From NCBI RefSeq assembly GCF_003316765.1, contig NZ_NIJF01000095.1, positions 186,001-250,000 of the forward strand: a stretch of DNA of 64,000 nt, read 5' to 3'. This DNA is from Bacillus sp. P14.5 (lineage in GTDB: Bacteria; Bacillota; Bacilli; Bacillales; Bacillaceae_B). Shown here piece after piece: positions 8,926 to 19,012 of the stretch (position 1 is its first letter; each line of letters starts with the position of its first letter). Both the position numbers and the translations under genes were made by a program. Below the pieces are notes generated by a model. The model had not been told where the DNA came from, made no database searches, and saw only the letters and a program-made list of their open reading frames with translations.

Positions 8926-9716
8926 ATGGAACGAAAAGAATGGTATTTGGAATATGAAATACAAATTAACCGTCCGGGACTCCTTGGTGACATTTCTTCA
9001 TTGCTTGGTATGCTTTCGATCAATATTGTAACGATTAATGGTGTGGACGAGGGCAGAAGAGGAATGCTGCTCCTGGCTAACAGTGATGAACAGATTACAA
9101 GGCTTGAATCGATTTTGCAGACGATGGATACGATAAATGTAACAAAGTTGAGGGAACCTAAGCTAAGGGACCGTCTCGCTGTCAGGCATGGGCGGTATAT
9201 CCAAAGAGATGCAGATGATAAAAAACATTCAGGTTCATACGGGACGAATTGGGTCTGCTGGTGGACTTCATGGCAGAACTCTTTAAGCAGGAAGGCCATA
9301 AGCTTGTTGGGATCAGAGGGATGCCCCGGGTGGGGAAAACTGAATCGGTAGTGGCTTCTTCTGTGTGTGCGAATAAGAAGTGGCTGTTCGTTTCTTCTAC
9401 GTTATTGAAACAAACGATACGAAGCCAGCTTATTGATGATGAATATTCATCTGAAAATATTTTTCTTATTGATGGAATTGTGTCGACCAGAAGGGCGAAT
9501 GAACGGCATTGGCAGCTTGTTAGGGAAATCATGCGGCTTTCCGCTGTCAAAGTAATTGAACATCCAGATATATTCGTTCAGAATTCAGAGTATTCCCTGG
9601 ATGATTTTGACTATATCATTGAACTTCGAAATGACCCTGACGAAGAGATTACATATGATTTGGTAGAGAAGAACAATTTCTTCCAAGACTCAGATTTTGG
9701 GGGATTCGATTTTTAA
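8926..9716 (+). pseudogene. ymfK: ymfK, ACT plus P-loop protein (DUF3388), single-base frameshift
   Basis: The intact product would be 263 aa. The N-terminal part (about 1-90) looks like an ACT domain (YEIQINRPGLLGDISSLLGM); the C-terminal part (about 110-263) has a P-loop-like GMPRVGKTES and an acidic tail. ATG at 8926 follows GGAGGG. Frame one runs to 9351 and the correct second frame is open to 9716; they join if the A6 run at 9220-9225 were A7, restoring DKKTFRFIRDELGLLVDF. This is probably a sequencing deletion rather than decay. In B. subtilis ymfK holds the same place upstream of ymfM. Function unknown; a small-molecule-sensing nucleotide-binding protein is a guess. Confidence 0.85.
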
Positions 9717-9734
9717 AATTGGCAGGTGTTTGTT

Positions 9735-10643
9735 TTGACTGAACTAGGAACACGACTCAGAGAAGCTCGTGAAGCTAATGGATATTCCCTGGACGATTTG
9801 CAGAACATGACGAAGATCCAGAAACGCTATCTAATGGGAATTGAAGAAGGAAATTATGATATGATGCCCGGAAAGTTTTATGTCAGGGCTTTTATCAAGC
9901 AATATGCTGAGGCTGTAGGGTTGGACCCTGAACAGATTTTTGAAGAATACCCAAATGATATACCTGTTACTAATGCAAGTGATCTACCTGAACTTTCAAG
10001 AGTTCAATCGAGAAAACCGGTATCTGAAAGTTCATCGAAAGTGCTGAATATTATTCCAAAGATACTTGTGGCTCTATTTGTGATCGGGGCTGTCTTTGTG
10101 GTATGGTATCTGCTTCCGAATCAATTCGGCAATAATAATGCCGGTACAGGAAATGATCAGGAAGAGTCCGTCGATTACTCAGAGTCTGATGAAGTCCAGC
10201 AGCCTGAGGATGAGGACGAAGAAACGGATGAATCCACTGATTCAGGAGAAAGTTCTGAGGAAGCAGCGGATTCAGAGGAAGACGCAGAAGACGCAGAAGA
10301 ACCTGCCGAGGAGCCTTCACAGGAAATCACTGTAGCGAATGTAAGCGGGAAAGAAACCACTTACGATTTAAAAAATACAGAGGACTTCAATTTAGACATT
10401 TCTGCCAGCGGGGATACTTGGATAGGCGTTTATAATTCCAAGGATGAGCAGCTTTTTTCCCAGATGATGAAAGAAGGGGATACGCAAACCTTCGATCTTT
10501 CAGAGGACGGTGAAGCTTTCATCATCGTTGGTAATGCTCCTGCAGCGACTATCAAAGTGAACGATGAACAGATTAACTATGAAGTTTCAGCAACTGAAGT
10601 TGTCAGGCAGGACATCATTATCAGGCGTTCTGCGCAAGAATAG
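9735..10643 (+). CDS. ymfM: RodZ-like membrane protein with HTH domain (YmfM)
   Basis: About 302 aa. Layout: N-terminal Xre-like HTH (about 1-70, LGTRLREAREANGYSLDDLQ), one membrane segment (about 105-127, IIPKILVALFVIGAVFVVWY), a strongly acidic Ser/Glu/Asp linker (about 140-190), and a C-terminal DUF4115/RodZ-type beta domain. This is the architecture of RodZ, which couples MreB filaments to the cell-wall elongation machinery. TTG at 9735, eight bases after GGCAGG, is preferred to GTG at 9726, which sits inside the binding site. Located directly upstream of pgsA as in B. subtilis. Confidence 0.88.
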   Translation: MTELGTRLREAREANGYSLDDLQNMTKIQKRYLMGIEEGNYDMMPGKFYVRAFIKQYAEAVGLDPEQIFEEYPNDIPVTNASDLPELSRVQSRKPVSESSSKVLNIIPKILVALFVIGAVFVVWYLLPNQFGNNNAGTGNDQEESVDYSESDEVQQPEDEDEETDESTDSGESSEEAADSEEDAEDAEEPAEEPSQEITVANVSGKETTYDLKNTEDFNLDISASGDTWIGVYNSKDEQLFSQMMKEGDTQTFDLSEDGEAFIIVGNAPAATIKVNDEQINYEVSATEVVRQDIIIRRSAQE

Positions 10644-10670
10644 TCACCTATGTGGCTATTCTGTTTTGTT
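10637..10670 (+). terminator. Weak terminator at the end of ymfM
   Basis: AGAATAG (10637-10643, containing the stop codon) pairs with CTATTCT (10656-10662), with CAC/GTG pairing inside, followed by GTTTTGTT. Probably partial, allowing some readthrough to pgsA. Confidence 0.6.
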
Positions 10671-10692
10671 ATGATTCAAGGAGGTAGAAAGA

Positions 10693-11271
10693 GTGAACTT
10701 GCCAAATAAAATTACGGTATCGAGGATTATTTTAATCCCGCTATTTTTGATCATCATGCTATACCCCTTTAACTGGGGAAACATCTCTTTATTGGGCACT
10801 GAAATGCCTGTGAACCACTTTGCGGGGGGACTGTTGTTTATCATTGCCTCTACAACGGACTGGATCGACGGCTACTATGCCAGGAAGTTGGATTTAGTAA
10901 CGAATTTAGGGAAATTCCTGGATCCGCTGGCAGATAAGCTGCTTGTCTCTGCAGCATTGATTGTATTGGTGGAAATGGGATTTGCTCCTTCTTGGATTGT
11001 TATCATCATCATAAGCAGGGAGTTTGCAGTTACAGGATTGAGGCTGGTGCTGGCTGGCACCGGTGAGGTGGTTGCGGCCAACACACTTGGAAAAATCAAG
11101 ACGTGGGCCCAGATCATCGCCATTTCTTCTTTGCTGCTTCATAATATTATTTTTGAAGCTGCTTCAATTCCTTTTGATACGATAATGTTATGGATCGCCA
11201 TGCTTATCACTATCTGGTCCGGCTGGGAATACTTTTACAAGAACCGCCAGGCATTTATCAACTCTAAATAA
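10693..11271 (+). CDS. pgsA: CDP-diacylglycerol-glycerol-3-phosphate 3-phosphatidyltransferase
   Basis: 192 aa membrane enzyme making phosphatidylglycerol phosphate, the committed step to phosphatidylglycerol and cardiolipin. The CDP-alcohol phosphotransferase motif (D-x2-D-G-x2-A-R-x8-G-x3-D-x3-D) is complete in DWIDGYYARKLDLVTNLGKF followed by LDPLADK, at about residues 56-82. About four to five membrane segments. GTG at 10693 after AAGGAGG. Essential in most Bacillus. A terminator follows. Confidence 0.95.
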   Translation: MNLPNKITVSRIILIPLFLIIMLYPFNWGNISLLGTEMPVNHFAGGLLFIIASTTDWIDGYYARKLDLVTNLGKFLDPLADKLLVSAALIVLVEMGFAPSWIVIIIISREFAVTGLRLVLAGTGEVVAANTLGKIKTWAQIIAISSLLLHNIIFEAASIPFDTIMLWIAMLITIWSGWEYFYKNRQAFINSK

Positions 11272-11281
11272 CTCTGTGTTT

Positions 11282-11323
11282 GGAAGTCCTTGCCTTTTTG
11301 AATAAGGTTTAGGACTTCTTTTT
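11282..11323 (+). terminator. Terminator of pgsA
   Basis: GAAGTCCT (11283-11290) pairs with AGGACTTC (11311-11318), with GCCTT/AAGG pairing inside, then TTTTTT. Confidence 0.85.
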
Positions 11324-11395
11324 TGTGGAATCATTTCAAAAAGCCTATAATTCTTATAGTGAAAAAATTAACCTTGAGGTAAAGGGGATAAAAAT

Positions 11396-12645
11396 ATGAA
11401 CGCAGAAATCATTGCTGTCGGCTCCGAATTGCTATTGGGGCAGATAGTGAATTCCAATGCTAAATTCCTTTCAGAACAGCTGGCTGAGATAGGTGTGAAT
11501 GTCTATTATCATACTGTCGTGGGAGATAATCCCGACCGTCTTCAAAGCGCTATAAAGACTGCAGAATCCCGTGCTCAATTGATCATCTTTACCGGAGGGC
11601 TCGGCCCGACCAAGGACGATTTGACCAAAGAAACAATAGCAGAACACTTGAATAGCTCTCTTGAAAAAGATGAAGATGCTTTAAAATTCATCAAGGATTA
11701 TTTTGTCAGGGCACAAAGAAAAATGACTCCTAATAACGAGAAGCAGGCACATGTCTTAAAAGGCTCTGAAGTCTTGAAGAATGAACAAGGAATGGCACCG
11801 GGAATGTTCCTGGTCCATGAAGACCATCAATATATGCTTCTGCCCGGCCCGCCTTCTGAGATGGTTCCTATGTTTAAAAAATTCGGAAGACCCGCAATAG
11901 AAGAAGCATTAGGAAGAAAAGAAACAATTGCTTCCCGGGTTTTACGATTTTTTGGTATAGGCGAAGCGGAGCTTGAAACCGAGCTGATGGACCTTATCGA
12001 TTCGCAAACGAATCCTACCGTTGCTCCCCTTGCGTCTGACGGGGAAGTAACATTAAGGATGACAGCAAAAGATGCTTCGATTGAAAATGCAGAAAAAATG
12101 CTGGATGAAATGGAAGCGGAAATCCTGAAAAGGGTAAAGCCATATTTTTATGGATATGATGATACAACCTTGATGGATGAGATGTCAAAAGCACTGAAGG
12201 ACAAAGAGTTAACGATTGCCTGTGCCGAAAGTTTAACAGGAGGATTATTTCAGTCGCAGATGACTTCAATCTCAGGAGCGGGAGCTGTGTTGAAAGGCGG
12301 CATAGTCTGCTACTCTCCTGAGATAAAAAAGAAAATCCTTGATGTTTCCCCTAACACGATCAGTATACATGGCACTGTAAGTGAACCTTGTGCTAAAGAG
12401 CTTGCGGAGAATGTAAGGGAGAAATTCGATTCTGACATCGGAATCAGTTTTACCGGTGCGGCAGGCCCTGGACCTCACGAAGGAAAAGATGAAGGCACGA
12501 TTTGGATAGGTATCGCGCGAAAAGATGAAAAACCAAAACCTTTTTACTAAACCTTGCCGGCACACGAAATGGCAACCGTGCCCGGACAGTTAAATATGGA
12601 TGTTACTTCCTCTTGAAAGAGTTAAGAGGAGAGGAGAAGTCATAA
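11396..12645 (+). pseudogene. cinA: cinA, competence/damage-inducible protein A, frameshifted near 3' end
   Basis: The restored product is 416 aa, the usual length. N-terminal MoaB/MogA-like domain ([31 protein letters not shown]) and C-terminal NMN-amidase-like CinA domain ([30 protein letters not shown]). ATG at 11396. The T5 run at 12541-12545 puts the frame into an early stop at 12548-12550; one more T restores [20 protein letters not shown] and the rest to a stop at 12643-12645. Probable sequencing deletion. Located directly upstream of recA as in most Firmicutes; the C-terminal domain is linked to pyridine nucleotide recycling. Confidence 0.9.
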
Positions 12646-12651
12646 GTGGCA

Positions 12652-12682
12652 GGCCAGCAGGTTCACCTGTTGGCCTTTCGTT
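12652..12682 (+). terminator. Terminator of cinA
   Basis: GGCCAGCAGG (12652-12661), loop TTCA, CCTGTTGGCC (12666-12675) with one G-U pair, then TTTCGTTT. The following 235 bases up to the LexA box hold nothing I recognise. Confidence 0.85.
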
Positions 12683-12917
12683 TGGCGGCGGAGAGAATCA
12701 GTTTAGCGCAATCAGGATTGGGTGCTCCGAAAGCCTTTGGATCTCTGAATTCACCCTGCACCCCGACGTAAGTTTGGATGCCCAGAGTGTCAGCAAGGAG
12801 AGTATATTAATCAGATATTAAGCTGAAATTGTTTTTTGTTGAATTAGAAAGCTATGAAAACGATTGTTTCTTCCTGGGAATTCGGTAAAGTCGAATAAAT
12901 TAAGGCAGTGAAAAAAC

Positions 12918-12931
12918 CGAATGAATGTTCG
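12918..12931 (+). promoter_or_regulatory. LexA (SOS) box of recA
   Basis: CGAATGAATGTTCG is close to the Bacillus SOS consensus CGAACNNNNGTTCG and is nearly palindromic. It lies ten bases upstream of the recA -35 region, so LexA should repress recA until DNA damage. Confidence 0.85.
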
Positions 12932-12940
12932 ATTTTTCTC

Positions 12941-12969
12941 TTGTTTAATTGATAAAAAAGGTTTATAGT
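12941..12969 (+). promoter_or_regulatory. Predicted SigA promoter of recA
   Basis: TTGTTT (12941-12946), 17-base spacer, TATAGT (12964-12969). The transcript leader then contains a perfect small hairpin, AGCAATT-GATA-AATTGCT (12995-13012), before the AAAAGGAGG site. Confidence 0.65.
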
Positions 12970-13058
12970 AGAGATAGGTTGTTGAAATGAGACAAGCAAT
13001 TGATAAATTGCTATTTAGTCTTTCTATATATGTAAGAGATTAAAAGGAGGAAATATTT

Positions 13059-14096
13059 GTGAGCGATCGTCAAGCTGCCTTGGATATGGCACTTAAACAA
13101 ATTGAGAAACAATTCGGTAAAGGTTCAATTATGAAGCTGGGAGAACAAACAGATAGAAACATAGTAACAATCCCAAGTGGTTCACTTGCCCTGGATGTTG
13201 CACTTGGAGTAGGAGGATATCCGCGCGGAAGAATCATTGAAACATATGGTCCGGAATCTTCAGGTAAGACAACTGTCGCCCTTCATGCAATCGCTGAAGT
13301 TCAAGCACAGGGGGGCCAGGCGGCATTCATAGATGCTGAGCATGCTCTTGACCCTGTCTATGCACAAAAGCTTGGTGTTAACATTGATGAACTTCTGCTC
13401 TCACAGCCTGATACTGGCGAGCAGGCATTGGAAATCGCAGAAGCCCTTGTACGAAGCGGCGCTGTGGATATCCTTGTCATTGACTCTGTTGCAGCGCTTG
13501 TTCCTAAAGCGGAGATTGAAGGCGAAATGGGAGACTCTCACGTTGGTCTTCAAGCCCGTTTGATGTCCCAAGCTTTGAGGAAGCTGTCTGGAGCGATCAA
13601 TAAATCGAAAACCATTGCGATTTTCATTAACCAGATCCGTGAGAAAGTCGGAGTTATGTTTGGTAACCCTGAAACGACACCTGGTGGACGCGCGTTAAAG
13701 TTCTATTCCTCTGTCCGTCTTGAAGTTCGTCGTGCGGAAGCATTGAAGCAAGGGAACGAAATGGTCGGTAACAAAACGAAAGTTAAAGTTGTCAAAAATA
13801 AAGTGGCCCCTCCTTTCAGGGTAGCTGAAGTAGATATTATGTACGGACAAGGGATTTCCAGAGAAGGGGAAATCATTGACATGGGTTCAGAACTGGACAT
13901 CGTTCAAAAGAGCGGTGCGTGGTATTCTTATAATGAAGAGCGCCTTGGCCAGGGCCGTGAAAACGCGAAAATATTCTTAAAAGAAAACCCGGAAATCCGT
14001 AATGAAATCATGGTGAAAATCCGCGATCATTATGGATTGGATACAGGCAAAGCCGAAACTGAAGATGCCCAGGATGAATTGTTATTGGATCAATAA
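13059..14096 (+). CDS. recA: DNA recombination/repair protein RecA
   Basis: 345 aa RecA recombinase, forming ATP-dependent filaments on single-stranded DNA for strand exchange and for LexA self-cleavage. Walker [10 protein letters not shown] (about residues 65-73), Walker [11 protein letters not shown] (about 140), L2/DNA-binding region [20 protein letters not shown] (about 193-212), acidic C-terminus. GTG at 13059 after AAAAGGAGG. SOS control is shown by the upstream LexA box. Own promoter and terminator, so it is monocistronic. Confidence 0.98.
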   Translation: MSDRQAALDMALKQIEKQFGKGSIMKLGEQTDRNIVTIPSGSLALDVALGVGGYPRGRIIETYGPESSGKTTVALHAIAEVQAQGGQAAFIDAEHALDPVYAQKLGVNIDELLLSQPDTGEQALEIAEALVRSGAVDILVIDSVAALVPKAEIEGEMGDSHVGLQARLMSQALRKLSGAINKSKTIAIFINQIREKVGVMFGNPETTPGGRALKFYSSVRLEVRRAEALKQGNEMVGNKTKVKVVKNKVAPPFRVAEVDIMYGQGISREGEIIDMGSELDIVQKSGAWYSYNEERLGQGRENAKIFLKENPEIRNEIMVKIRDHYGLDTGKAETEDAQDELLLDQ

Positions 14097-14103
14097 GACT
14101 TTC

Positions 14104-14140
14104 AAGGAAGCAGGGAGCCGATCTCCCTGCTTCCTTTTTT
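14104..14140 (+). terminator. Terminator of recA
   Basis: AAGGAAGCAGGGAG (14104-14117) pairs perfectly with CTCCCTGCTTCCTT (14123-14136), followed by T residues. Confidence 0.95.
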
Positions 14141-14582
14141 AAAATGAAGAATATAAGGGTCTAATTCGAGGCCTTGGAAATCCTTCGATCCAGTCTGGTA
14201 CAGCCGGGAGGTTTGAGCTTTTATTTACGCTGTTTTAAAAGATGTTTCTTATATGATTACTTCCTTGATTTTTCAGCGTGATTGAAGTGGTGATCAACCA
14301 CTCTCTTTATAAATCCTCATCATTATAAAAATCAGCCTTTTAATTTTCATGAATATCCCGTGTTTTTGCTGCTTTTTAACGAAATAATCATTAGAATCAA
14401 GGGGGAAAGGTCTCAGCCCCTTGACAATGAATATTCTGAGATTTAAAATTAACATGTATATTTTACAAATTTTCGAATGTTAATATTTGAAAGCCTAGCG
14501 CTGTATATTGAAACCTTTGGAACAATGTACCAGCCGACATGTAAAAAAGACATGACTAAAGTTCATAGCAAGGGGAGGTGAA
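14141..14582. other. Intergenic stretch recA-rny
   Basis: About 440 AT-rich bases. B. subtilis has pbpX here; no trace of it is seen. The end carries GGGGAGGTG, the ribosome binding site of rny. No repeat or RNA recognised. Confidence 0.6.
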
Positions 14583-16145
14583 ATGATGGAACCCATTACA
14601 ATCATCTCCATTTTGCTTGGCCTAATCGTCGGTGTAGTTGTTGGATACTTTATTCGTAAATCCATTGCTGAGGCAAAGATTGCTGGAGCTAAAGGTTCGG
14701 CAGAGCAGATTCTTGAAGATGCTAAGCGCGAGGCAGAAGCTCTGAAGAAGGAAAAGCTCTTAGAAGCAAAGGATGAGAATCATAAGCTTCGTACTGATAT
14801 GGAAAATGACCTTCGTGAACGAAGAAATGAATTGCAAAAGCAGGAAAATCGTTTAATGCAAAAAGAGGAAAACCTTGATCGCAAAGATGAGTCACTCGAT
14901 AAGCGGGAATCTCAGCTTGAGCGAAAAGAGGATACTCTGAATGGAAGACAACAACATATTGAAGAGATGGAAAGCAAAGTGGACGAGATGATACGATTAC
15001 AGCAGACCGAACTGGAACGCATCTCTGCACTTACGCGTGATGAGGCAAAAGCGATCATCCTTGACCGCACTGAGAATGAACTTTCTCATGACCTTGCCCT
15101 GATGATTAGAGAGCACGAAACACGTGCAAAGGAAGACTCTGATAAGAAAGCGAAAGAAATTCTTTCACTTGCAATCCAGCGTTGTGCAGCAGAACATGTT
15201 GCAGAGACAACGGTATCTGTTGTAAACCTTCCGAATGATGAGATGAAAGGTCGAATCATCGGTCGTGAAGGACGTAATATTCGTACATTAGAAACGCTGA
15301 CTGGAATCGATTTAATTATTGATGATACTCCAGAGGCGGTTATCTTATCCGGTTTTGATCCAATTCGCCGTGAAACTGCGAGAATTGCACTTGAAAAATT
15401 GGTACAGGACGGACGGATCCATCCAGCCCGAATCGAGGAAATGGTCGATAAGGCAAGACGGGAAGTGGATGAGCATATCCGTGAAATAGGTGAACAAACA
15501 ACATTCGATGTTGGTGTTCATGGGCTCCATCCAGATTTAATCAAGATTCTAGGTCGATTGAAATTCCGTACAAGCTACGGTCAAAATGTTCTGAAGCACT
15601 CAACGGAAGTGGCATACCTTTCAGGTCTGCTCGCAGCCGAACTGGGTGAGGATGTTACGCTTGCCCGCCGGGCAGGTCTTCTGCATGATATCGGTAAAGC
15701 GATTGACCATGAAGTAGAAGGAAGCCATGTGGAAATCGGTGTTGAACTGGCTGGGAAGTATAAAGAACACCCAGTCGTCATTAACAGTATCGCATCCCAT
15801 CATGGTGATACGGAACCAACGTCTGTCATTTCAGTACTTGTGGCAGCTGCTGATGCACTTTCAGCTGCAAGGCCGGGTGCAAGAAGTGAAACGCTTGAGA
15901 ACTACATCCGCCGCTTAGAGAAGCTGGAAGACATCTCAGAATCCTATGAGGGTGTTGAGAAGTCATTCGCGATACAAGCGGGCAGGGAAGTACGGATCAT
16001 GGTTAAACCAGAGTCGATTGATGATTTGGAAGCTCATCGTCTGGCGCGTGACATCCGGAAACGGATTGAAGAGGAACTGGATTACCCAGGACATATCAAG
16101 GTTACCGTCATACGGGAAACAAGAGCTGTAGAATACGCAAAATAA
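14583..16145 (+). CDS. rny: Ribonuclease Y
   Basis: 520 aa membrane-anchored endoribonuclease that starts decay of many Bacillus mRNAs. N-terminal membrane segment (about 4-24, [20 protein letters not shown]), long charged coiled coil (about 30-190), KH domain (about 208-270, [19 protein letters not shown]) and HD domain with the metal-binding HD in [12 protein letters not shown] (about 360). ATG at 14583 or 14586 after GGGGAGGTG; the second is equally possible. Product is close to B. subtilis YmdA. In B. subtilis it acts with the YmcA-YlbF-YaaT complex, and ymcA is 5 kb downstream. Confidence 0.97.
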   Translation: MMEPITIISILLGLIVGVVVGYFIRKSIAEAKIAGAKGSAEQILEDAKREAEALKKEKLLEAKDENHKLRTDMENDLRERRNELQKQENRLMQKEENLDRKDESLDKRESQLERKEDTLNGRQQHIEEMESKVDEMIRLQQTELERISALTRDEAKAIILDRTENELSHDLALMIREHETRAKEDSDKKAKEILSLAIQRCAAEHVAETTVSVVNLPNDEMKGRIIGREGRNIRTLETLTGIDLIIDDTPEAVILSGFDPIRRETARIALEKLVQDGRIHPARIEEMVDKARREVDEHIREIGEQTTFDVGVHGLHPDLIKILGRLKFRTSYGQNVLKHSTEVAYLSGLLAAELGEDVTLARRAGLLHDIGKAIDHEVEGSHVEIGVELAGKYKEHPVVINSIASHHGDTEPTSVISVLVAAADALSAARPGARSETLENYIRRLEKLEDISESYEGVEKSFAIQAGREVRIMVKPESIDDLEAHRLARDIRKRIEEELDYPGHIKVTVIRETRAVEYAK

Positions 16146-16173
16146 AGCGGTGTGATTTTCACACCGCTTTTTC
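16144..16173 (+). terminator. Terminator of rny
   Basis: AAAGCGGTGTGA pairs with TCACACCGCTTT, followed by TTCT. It overlaps the rny stop codon. Confidence 0.85.
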
Positions 16174-16308
16174 TATGGATGACAAAGTACTTTACTGCAT
16201 TAAAGCGCTGTAAGGGAGAGTTCCTTAGAGTGTAAATGTGGTGAAGTATGTTTTTGGTTGCATGCTATGATAAAATGGTAGAAATGTTTAAGCAGAAAGG
16301 ATTTGCAA

Positions 16309-17109
16309 ATGAATATCTTATTTATTGGAGATGTAGTCGGTTCTTTGGGCCGCGAGATGGTCTCAGAATATCTTCCTAAGCTAAAGGCGAAATACCGTCC
16401 TTCAGTCACGATTGTGAATGGCGAAAATGCTGCAGGAGGAAGAGGGATTACAGAAAAAATATACAAACGGTTTTTGAATGATGGTGCTAACATCATCACC
16501 ATGGGCAATCACACTTGGGACAATAAAGAAATTTTTGATTTTATAGATAATACGAAGTTAATGGTGAGACCGGCTAACTATCCGGCAGGAACTCCCGGCA
16601 GCGGATTGACATTCATTAATATCAATGGCTTCGAGACAGCGGTCATCAATTTGCAGGGCAGAACATTCATGCCTGCTTTGGATTGTCCTTTTGAAGCTGC
16701 TGAAGAGCTTGTCGCCCAGGCAAAAGAAAGAACTCCTTTTGTTTTCGTAGACTTCCATGCAGAAGCTACCAGTGAAAAGCAGGCAATGGGGTGGTTCCTT
16801 GATGGAAAGGTTTCAGCTGTTGTTGGCACTCATACACATATACAGACAGCAGATAACCGTGTACTGCCCAATGGAACAGCCTTCATAGCGGATGTAGGTA
16901 TGACAGGTCCTTATGATGAAGTTCTAGGAATGAATAAAGATTCCGTTATAACAAAGTTCAGGACCTCCCTCCCTGTTCGTTTTGAGGTACCGAGTACAGG
17001 CAGAAAGTTATTGAGCGGGGTCATTATTGAAATCAATGAGAAAACCGGGAAGGCAAAGAGCATCGATCGAATTTTAATCAATGATGACCATCCTTTCCTT
17101 TCAGAATAA
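16309..17109 (+). CDS. ymdB: Metallophosphoesterase YmdB (2',3'-cyclic nucleotide phosphodiesterase)
   Basis: 266 aa calcineurin-like phosphoesterase. Metal-binding motifs: GDVVGSLGR (about 7-15), NGENAAGGRG (about 38-47), GNHTWDN (about 66-72), DFHAEATSEK (about 148-157), GTHTHIQTAD (about 174-183). ATG at 16309 is preferred over TTG at 16303 because it is correctly spaced from AGAAAGGA and matches the usual start at the NILFIGDVVG strand. In B. subtilis YmdB influences biofilm versus motility gene expression and is cotranscribed with rny; here a terminator separates them. Confidence 0.95.
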   Translation: MNILFIGDVVGSLGREMVSEYLPKLKAKYRPSVTIVNGENAAGGRGITEKIYKRFLNDGANIITMGNHTWDNKEIFDFIDNTKLMVRPANYPAGTPGSGLTFININGFETAVINLQGRTFMPALDCPFEAAEELVAQAKERTPFVFVDFHAEATSEKQAMGWFLDGKVSAVVGTHTHIQTADNRVLPNGTAFIADVGMTGPYDEVLGMNKDSVITKFRTSLPVRFEVPSTGRKLLSGVIIEINEKTGKAKSIDRILINDDHPFLSE

Positions 17110-17114
17110 GCAGA

Positions 17115-17148
17115 AGCAAAAGGGCCAAGGTGCTCTTTTGCTTTTTTT
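17115..17148 (+). terminator. Terminator of ymdB
   Basis: AGCAAAAG pairs with CTTTTGCT around a GC-rich loop, followed by TTTTTTT. Confidence 0.85.
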
Positions 17149-17482
17149 ATGCCTGTTTACTAAGTTTTTTCTTTATACAGGGAGAGGACCCCATTTCCGC
17201 TTCAGCGCCGTTAGTTCGTATTAACTGGGAAGACCTAAGTCCTCACCGAAGCTGTGCCGGCTTCATACATATCTCAGCAGAAATCCACATCTCCCGACCA
17301 AAGCTTCCCCAGCTTCATACATGTTCTTATAAAAAGAATTCTATCCATCTGTAATCCCGCTTTTTTGGGCCAAGCGGGAATGATTTCCCAATTTGATGAA
17401 TATAGTAGCAGTGGAATCGTTTATACCAGGTTGTTCTTTGCAATGAACATTCGGTATGGGGAAATGACAAGGAGGAAAAGAA
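17149..17482. other. Intergenic stretch ymdB-spoVS
   Basis: About 330 bases. Holds an imperfect hairpin near 17352-17381 (CCCGCTT with AAGCGGG) and the promoter region of spoVS. B. subtilis spoVS is SigH-dependent; I could not identify a convincing SigH box here. Confidence 0.5.
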
Positions 17483-17743
17483 ATGGAAATATTAAAAGTT
17501 TCATCAAAATCCAATCCTAATTCTGTAGCTGGTGCACTTGCCGGAGTTCTTCGTGAAAGAGGAGCAGCAGAAATTCAAGCGATAGGGGCCGGGGCCCTGA
17601 ATCAGGCCGTCAAAGCAGTTGCCATTGCCCGCGGTTTTGTCGCTCCCAGCGGGGTGGACCTAATATGCATTCCTGCTTTCACTGACATCCTGATTGATGG
17701 AGAAGAACGTACAGCAATCAAGTTGATTATTGAACCTCGATAA
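17483..17743 (+). CDS. spoVS: Stage V sporulation protein S
   Basis: 86 aa, near-identical along its whole length to the highly conserved SpoVS/Alba-like family (MEILKVSSKSNPNSVAGALA start, IKLIIEPR end). Needed in B. subtilis for coat assembly and progress past stage V; it also affects septation. ATG at 17483 after AAGGAGG. Single gene with its own terminator. Confidence 0.97.
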   Translation: MEILKVSSKSNPNSVAGALAGVLRERGAAEIQAIGAGALNQAVKAVAIARGFVAPSGVDLICIPAFTDILIDGEERTAIKLIIEPR

Positions 17744-17750
17744 TTATTTC

Positions 17751-17792
17751 GAGGCTGTCCCTATAAACCTGAATGGGACAGCCTCTTTTTTT
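17751..17792 (+). terminator. Terminator of spoVS
   Basis: GAGGCTGTCCC (17751-17761) pairs perfectly with GGGACAGCCTC (17775-17785), then seven T. Confidence 0.95.
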
Positions 17793-18030
17793 ATTGAGAT
17801 TTTTTCATAAGTTCTTTGTTTTATCGTGTACGTGAAGAGAGGTCCCGTCTGAGCGGAAGTAAAAATCGTCACCAGGAAGAGGAGTTTAGATGATTTTCCA
17901 GAAGTATATATAAAGAATAGGAATGTCAAAGTCACTTGTCCGCGAAAGGAAAAGAATGCTCATATATTAAACTGCTTGAATCTTTTTCCACTAGGAACAA
18001 GGACAGTTTAAACCAGAGAGGGGTTGTACA

Positions 18031-18951
18031 ATGATTCTTGATGCTCATTGCGATGTTTTGCTTAAGCTTCACCATTACAGGGAGGATGTATCCTTTCAAA
18101 GTGAGAATGATTTACATATAACCTATCCTCAGCTGATACAATCAGGTAGCAAAGTGCAGCTTTTTGCCATATATCTGCCTTCTTATCTGAAACCCGGCGA
18201 AAGATTCCAGGCTGCATTGGAGATGGTCGAAGTTTTTCATAAAAAAATCCTCGACCCTAATCCAAAGATGGTTATGGTTCGTACGAAAGAGGACATAACT
18301 GCGTTGAAAGAGGACGAAATAGGCGCAATGCTGACTCTTGAAGGCTGTGAGGCCATCGAGGATGATCTGACGAAACTATACATCCTGTATCAATTGGGAG
18401 TCCGTGCTGTCGGTTTAACATGGAACTGGGCCAATGCTGTTGGGGATGGAGCGTTGGAGCCTAGAGGAGCCGGTCTGACGAAATTTGGCAGAGAGACAGT
18501 TCAATTCTTGAATGAACACAACATTTTGACAGATGTATCCCATTTATGTGAATGTTCATTCTGGGATACTATAGAAATTGCAAAATATCCAATTGCCTCT
18601 CATTCCAACACTTTCAGCTTATGTTCACACCCCAGGAATCTAAAAGATGAGCAGATTAAGGCGTTGATGAAGAGGAATGGAGTAATGGGCTTAACATTTG
18701 TTCCGCAATTCCTGAAGCAGAATGGGGAGGCGGAAGTTTCCGATATTCTCTCTCATCTCGACCATGTTTGTTCACTGGGCGGTGAAAATCATGTTGGCTT
18801 CGGTTCTGATTTTGATGGGATTTCCCAGACAGTAAAAGGTCTGTCATCCTACCGTGAGTACGAAAATCTAACTGAGATACTGCAAAAACATTATACTGAA
18901 TCACAAGTGAAGAAATTCTTGTTCGAAAACTTTTATAAAGCACTGCCATAA
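18031..18951 (+). CDS. Membrane dipeptidase (peptidase family M19)
   Basis: 306 aa M19 (renal dipeptidase-like) zinc hydrolase. Metal ligands fit HCD at the N-terminus (LDAHCDVLL, about 3-11), the Glu in LTLEGCEA (about 101), and His residues in DVSHLCE (about 172) and ASHSNTF (about 193); GSDFDG (about 263) carries the conserved Asp. ATG at 18031 after GAGAGGGG. Hydrolyses small dipeptides, possibly with D-residues. It replaces tdh-kbl found here in B. subtilis. Flanked by terminators. Confidence 0.92.
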   Translation: MILDAHCDVLLKLHHYREDVSFQSENDLHITYPQLIQSGSKVQLFAIYLPSYLKPGERFQAALEMVEVFHKKILDPNPKMVMVRTKEDITALKEDEIGAMLTLEGCEAIEDDLTKLYILYQLGVRAVGLTWNWANAVGDGALEPRGAGLTKFGRETVQFLNEHNILTDVSHLCECSFWDTIEIAKYPIASHSNTFSLCSHPRNLKDEQIKALMKRNGVMGLTFVPQFLKQNGEAEVSDILSHLDHVCSLGGENHVGFGSDFDGISQTVKGLSSYREYENLTEILQKHYTESQVKKFLFENFYKALP

Positions 18952-18967
18952 GTACTCTAAGCAGTAA

Positions 18968-19008
18968 AAGGGTATCACCGAATGACAGAGGTGATACCCT
19001 TTTTTTGT
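18968..19008 (+). terminator. Terminator of the M19 dipeptidase gene
   Basis: AAGGGTATCACC pairs perfectly with GGTGATACCCTT and is followed by T residues; the T tract runs into the target duplication of the next element. Confidence 0.95.
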
Positions 19009-19012
19009 TTAA

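Noticed and set aside
9210..9260. Programmed -1 frameshift in ymfK
   Set aside because: The A6 run could slip, but seven equivalent homopolymer deletions in other genes, including essential trpS, make sequencing error the simpler explanation.
12600..12821. Separate ORF after cinA
   Set aside because: Its start lies in the restored cinA 3' end and it continues through the cinA terminator, without a family match.
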